Part shown: in pieces, positions 4,946-7,634 of the stretch
Numbering within the stretch: position 1 is the stretch's first letter
How the letters are laid out: each line of letters opens with the position of its first letter
Translations under genes and position numbers: made by a program
Notes under the pieces: model-generated
The model's database searches: none
The model's input: only the letters and a program-made list of their open reading frames with translations
What the model was told of the DNA's origin: nothing
From: Nitrososphaerota archaeon
GTDB taxonomy: Archaea; Thermoproteota; Nitrososphaeria; Nitrososphaerales; CADDZS01
Direction: 5' to 3'
Assembly: GCA_027886785.1 (NCBI GenBank)
Contig: JAPCJV010000076.1
Location: forward strand, 1-7,634
Length of the DNA stretch: 7,634 bases

Positions 4946-6557
4946 ATTCCGGCGGGATCTCCGCGAAGATCATGGAGAATTGCACTCCCTTGCGCGCGTT
5001 GATTGTCTTGGAGACGTAATAGATCAAGAAGAGAATGATGATCGGGATGAAGATGTATTCGTACCCCAAGAGGGATCCAGCCGAGGCAAAGACTAGAGGA
5101 TTTGTCAAGTACTGATAGAAAGTGAACAGTCCGTAAACTACGGTGAAGATCGCGGCAAACCAGTACACTCCTCCACCGAGGTTTGATTTGGCGATCGCCG
5201 AAGCCTGGTATTCTTTTTTGTGCCTAATCCTGTAGGTTATCATCGCGATTCCAACGACCGTTATCGGGAAAATTACGATGATCGCAACAGCTGCAGTCGA
5301 CAGTGCGAAGGCCGCACTGGATGCAAAGGGTAGGACAAAAAAGAGGCCCGCGACCAAACCTATTATCAAAGAAACAATCATTCCTTTTGCAGGGACGTTC
5401 CATCGCCCGCTGACATCTCCCATGAACGAAGGCATGATCCTGTCAAAAGAATAGGACAATAGCAACCTAGATCCAATGAAGACTGCGTTGGTTTGATACC
5501 AAAGTAGCTGAAGGATGGAAACGACGATGATGAAGGTACCCAGGTACACATTTCCGGAGATTGCTGCCGCCAAGAAATTAATGTACGGCACGAAGGCTGC
5601 CGGGAGAGGAGAGACAGTCCCCAGATTGATTACTGTTTTAGTGTAAATATTTGTCAAAAATCCATAGCCAAAGGCGTGATAAAGAAGTAGCGTCCCACCG
5701 GCAAACATAACCAAGGTAATCAGAAGGGTACCAAGAATCGCCAGAGGCATATTTCTCTGAACCTGTTTCACCTCTCCCGCGACGTAGATCGCGGAAATGA
5801 TGTACGAAAAGCCTACGACGTATATTCCATTTAGGGCAAGAGTGCCGGAAAAACTTGCGGGGGCGGCCGGTGCCGTCGCATTTACCGCTTCAGCAAACGT
5901 GGAGTTACCAAAAGATGATGTGAGAGAATCCAAATGCGCCCATGCACTCGTCTGCGACGTAAATGCAAGGATTCCAAACATAACAATCACACCCAACAGG
6001 ATCAGGGGCAGTACAATTTTGTTCATTGCCTTGTACAGCCTATAACCGAAGAAAGGCAGCAGTGCGAAAACGATGGTCGTACCCGCACCAAGCAGATACT
6101 CGTCGGTCGGAGAAAGGTAGAGGGTGGAGGCGAGGTTGAGAAAGGAACTGTTGTTGTAAACGAGACCCCAGTAAGCGAATAGAGAGCTGAACCCAAAGGA
6201 TTCAATCGTGGTAATCGTGATTCCAATAAAGAAGGGCACTGTGGCGACGAAATAACCGGCGTTTCCCACGAAACCGAGGGCCGGGTGTAAATAGCGGCTT
6301 GTGAAAACATAATCTCCTGCAGTCCTCGGTACGATGATAGATACAATCGAAAAAGCCAACCCAACAATGAACATCCCCACGAATGCGATCAATCCACCCT
6401 GCAGCGGATCGCCTGCGACTAGTGGAGCTGAATAGGCTACGAAGGTGATGGAAAAAATAATTCCAACTAAGGAGAGGTTAATCCAAATGGTATCGATGAC
6501 TCCAAATTCGCGTCTTAATCCGGTGGCATTTCTCAGAAATACGTCTCGAGCGCCCAA
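4944..6557 (-). CDS. APC-superfamily amino acid permease
   Basis: This 537-residue protein has about 12 hydrophobic segments and is probably a proton- or sodium-coupled amino-acid or amine transporter of the cytoplasmic membrane. APC hallmarks are visible: the N-terminal FLRNATGLRREFG stretch before the first helix (about 22-42); VPRTAGDYVFTSR (76-88), matching the P-x-x-(A/G)G-x-Y...R signature after the second helix; an acidic-basic loop AGEVKQVQRNMP (260-271) after the sixth; SRLLLSYSFDRIMP (363-376), the R...D..P motif after the eighth; and a C-terminal FAEIPPE tail common in archaeal members. The TTG start is chosen because the conserved N-terminal segment begins right after it and the next Met is residue 61. 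Substrate specificity cannot be read from the sequence. Its stop codon abuts the 3' end of the SRP RNA gene. Confidence 0.9.
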   Translation of the reverse strand: MGARDVFLRNATGLRREFGVIDTIWINLSLVGIIFSITFVAYSAPLVAGDPLQGGLIAFVGMFIVGLAFSIVSIIVPRTAGDYVFTSRYLHPALGFVGNAGYFVATVPFFIGITITTIESFGFSSLFAYWGLVYNNSSFLNLASTLYLSPTDEYLLGAGTTIVFALLPFFGYRLYKAMNKIVLPLILLGVIVMFGILAFTSQTSAWAHLDSLTSSFGNSTFAEAVNATAPAAPASFSGTLALNGIYVVGFSYIISAIYVAGEVKQVQRNMPLAILGTLLITLVMFAGGTLLLYHAFGYGFLTNIYTKTVINLGTVSPLPAAFVPYINFLAAAISGNVYLGTFIIVVSILQLLWYQTNAVFIGSRLLLSYSFDRIMPSFMGDVSGRWNVPAKGMIVSLIIGLVAGLFFVLPFASSAAFALSTAAVAIIVIFPITVVGIAMITYRIRHKKEYQASAIAKSNLGGGVYWFAAIFTVVYGLFTFYQYLTNPLVFASAGSLLGYEYIFIPIIILFLIYYVSKTINARKGVQFSMIFAEIPPE

Positions 6558-6760
6558 TTCGATTTTTCGGAATTTGAGACCTAGATTTAAGCATTCAATT
6601 TAGGCCAATTTTGGATATTGAAAGGAATTCGCCCTAACTTGCCTGATTACAACGTACCCGCGACGTTTGTTAGGATCTTTATGTCATTTCAGGTCAAGTG
6701 CGATGCTATCTACCTAAAAACAAAAAAGTGCTCCAAACTCTAATTCTTTCAGATTCAAAG
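6558..6760. other. divergent intergenic region between permease and oxidoreductase genes
   Basis: An AT-rich 203-bp spacer. Apart from the permease TATA-like box, it holds weak candidates for the rightward gene (CTAAAAA around 6714-6720, CTTTATG around 6677-6683) and no Shine-Dalgarno sequence before ATG 6761. I see no tRNA, ORF or strong repeat in it. Confidence 0.5.
6585..6591 (-). promoter_or_regulatory. TATA-like box for the permease gene
   Basis: The minus strand reads CTTAAAT, centred at 6588, 31 nt before the TTG start at 6557. That predicts a very short leader of about 4 nt. Confidence 0.4.
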
Positions 6761-7634
6761 ATGTCAAATGTGGAGTACGACGTCATAGTAGTCGGCGCGG
6801 GACACAACGGTCTAGTGACTGCCGGGTACCTGGCGAGGGAAGGATTCAAGGTTGGAGTCTTTGAAAAAAGAGGAATCGTTGGGGGCGCGGCGATAACTGA
6901 AGAAGTCTGGAAAGGCTTCAAGGTCAGCAGACTGTCCTACGCCTACAGTCTCTTTGATCCGCAAATCGTGAAGGATCTTAAACTGGAACAGCATGGACTC
7001 AAAGTCGTCTCCACTGATCCGGACCTGTTTGTTCCCTTTCCCGATGGCAAGCATATCTTCATCTGGGAAGACGCAAAGAAAACAGCCGATGGGTTTGCGA
7101 AATTCTCTCAGAAAGATGCCACTGCTTATCCCAAGTACCTGGAATTCTGGAAGGGGGTCAGCGAACTCCTCGGACCGCTGATGCTATCGCCTCCTCCGCC
7201 CATCCAGGATTTCGTTTCGGTGTTTGAAAGTCCAGAGTCCCTAAGTGGGCTGAAGGTGTTGATGTTTGGAAGTGTATCAGAACTGCTCGACGAGTACTTC
7301 GAATCGGAGTACGTGAAAGCCGCGATCTGTCCCAGAGGATTGATAGGCACCGTGGTCGGCCCAAAGTCTCCCGGGAGCGCATACGTTTTAGGGCACCATG
7401 TCATCGGCGGGTCCACCGGTGAAACGGGAGTCTGGGGTTATCTAAAGGGAGGGATGGGAGCTTTGAGCGACGCGATCGCTCGCAGTGCGACGGAATTTGG
7501 CGCGGAGATCGTCACGAAAGCTGGCGTGAAGCAGATCCTCGTTAAGGATTCTCAAGTTAATGGCATTTTGCTGAGTAACGGTACCAAAATTAACGCAAAG
7601 TACGTTATTTCCAACGCAGATCCGAAGCAAACAT
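6761..7634 (+). CDS. FAD-dependent oxidoreductase, PYROXD2/phytoene desaturase-like (COG1233), 3' end outside window
   Basis: The frame runs open to the right edge, with 291 codons visible of an expected 520-580. The N-terminus is a dinucleotide-binding Rossmann fold: VIVVGAGHNG (8-17; G-x-G-x-x-G at 12-17), LVTAGYLAREGF, and Glu35 at the end of the second strand to bind the FAD ribose. Then comes GIVGGAA (38-44), the flavin-side GG motif. The later segments DPDLFVPFPDGK, FSQKDATAYPKYLEFW and the SPPPP run resemble the PYROXD2-like branch more than true carotenoid desaturases. GGMGALSDAIARSATEFGA is the amine-oxidase-fold segment in which a further FAD contact and a redox-partner strand begin. 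ATG 6761 is chosen because the Rossmann strand starts six codons later. In-frame GTGs at 6698 and 6728 would add only poorly conserved residues. The substrate is unknown. Confidence 0.88.
   Translation, partial: MSNVEYDVIVVGAGHNGLVTAGYLAREGFKVGVFEKRGIVGGAAITEEVWKGFKVSRLSYAYSLFDPQIVKDLKLEQHGLKVVSTDPDLFVPFPDGKHIFIWEDAKKTADGFAKFSQKDATAYPKYLEFWKGVSELLGPLMLSPPPPIQDFVSVFESPESLSGLKVLMFGSVSELLDEYFESEYVKAAICPRGLIGTVVGPKSPGSAYVLGHHVIGGSTGETGVWGYLKGGMGALSDAIARSATEFGAEIVTKAGVKQILVKDSQVNGILLSNGTKINAKYVISNADPKQT

Noticed and set aside
5797..6367. ORFs opposite and out of frame within the permease gene
   Set aside because: Low-complexity shadow frames; the permease frame carries all conserved APC motifs.
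6594..6622. Inverted repeat TTCAAT...ATTGAA with CCAA..TTGG inside, upstream of the permease promoter
   Set aside because: The arms are short and interrupted in an AT-rich spacer, so it is expected by chance. It could be revisited if conserved in relatives.
6706..7630. Several minus-strand ORFs of 62-96 residues
   Set aside because: They are antisense to the oxidoreductase reading frame, which has clear Rossmann and FAD motifs and stays open to the window end.
1..7634. CRISPR array, tRNA genes, insertion sequences, toxin-antitoxin or defence genes
   Set aside because: No spaced direct repeats, tRNA cloverleaf or TTCGA-type arm in context, transposase motifs or terminal inverted repeats were found, and every sizeable ORF is assigned to a gene or an antisense shadow.

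Overview
The window is about 7.6 kb of a compact archaeal chromosome at roughly 49% G+C. The archaeal assignment rests on four things: a pelota (Dom34) gene, a signal recognition particle (SRP) 7S RNA of archaeal type, an NcsA/Ctu1-type tRNA thiolase, and AT-rich TATA-like boxes about 26-27 nt before start codons (leaderless style) with no Shine-Dalgarno sequences. The mix of a C-terminal EIPPE-type APC permease, UUG starts and moderate G+C suggests a mesophilic Thermoproteota/Nitrososphaeria-like or related soil lineage. That placement is a guess.

Layout, left to right: the 3' two-thirds of pelota (+, cut by the left edge); a 154-bp convergent spacer with U-tract candidates and an 11-bp perfect hairpin; a membrane site-2 (M50) protease with a PDZ domain (-); a 117-bp divergent promoter region full of palindromes; the tRNA 2-thiolation enzyme NcsA/TtuA-type (+); a convergent two-gene operon (-) whose first gene is a membrane-anchored FAM173-like methyltransferase and whose second is a DUF488 protein, joined by an ATGA overlap; a G+C-rich SRP RNA gene (+) of about 319 nt; an APC-superfamily amino-acid permease (-); a 203-bp divergent spacer; and the 5' part of a PYROXD2/phytoene-desaturase-type FAD oxidoreductase (+, cut by the right edge).

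Functionally the window is mostly housekeeping: ribosome rescue (pelota), tRNA modification (NcsA), protein targeting (SRP RNA) and membrane proteolysis (S2P), plus a transporter and a redox enzyme. Only the methyltransferase-DUF488 pair is a clear operon. The other genes appear to be single transcription units.

I found no CRISPR array, mobile element, defence island or clearly new system. The main results are: the SRP RNA sitting in what looks like empty spacer, supported by a 7-bp kissing-loop pairing, helix 1, helix 5 and helix 8; its departures from consensus; an excess of the palindrome GCGATCGC (five copies); a palindrome-dense divergent promoter; and the FAM173-like methyltransferase operon.
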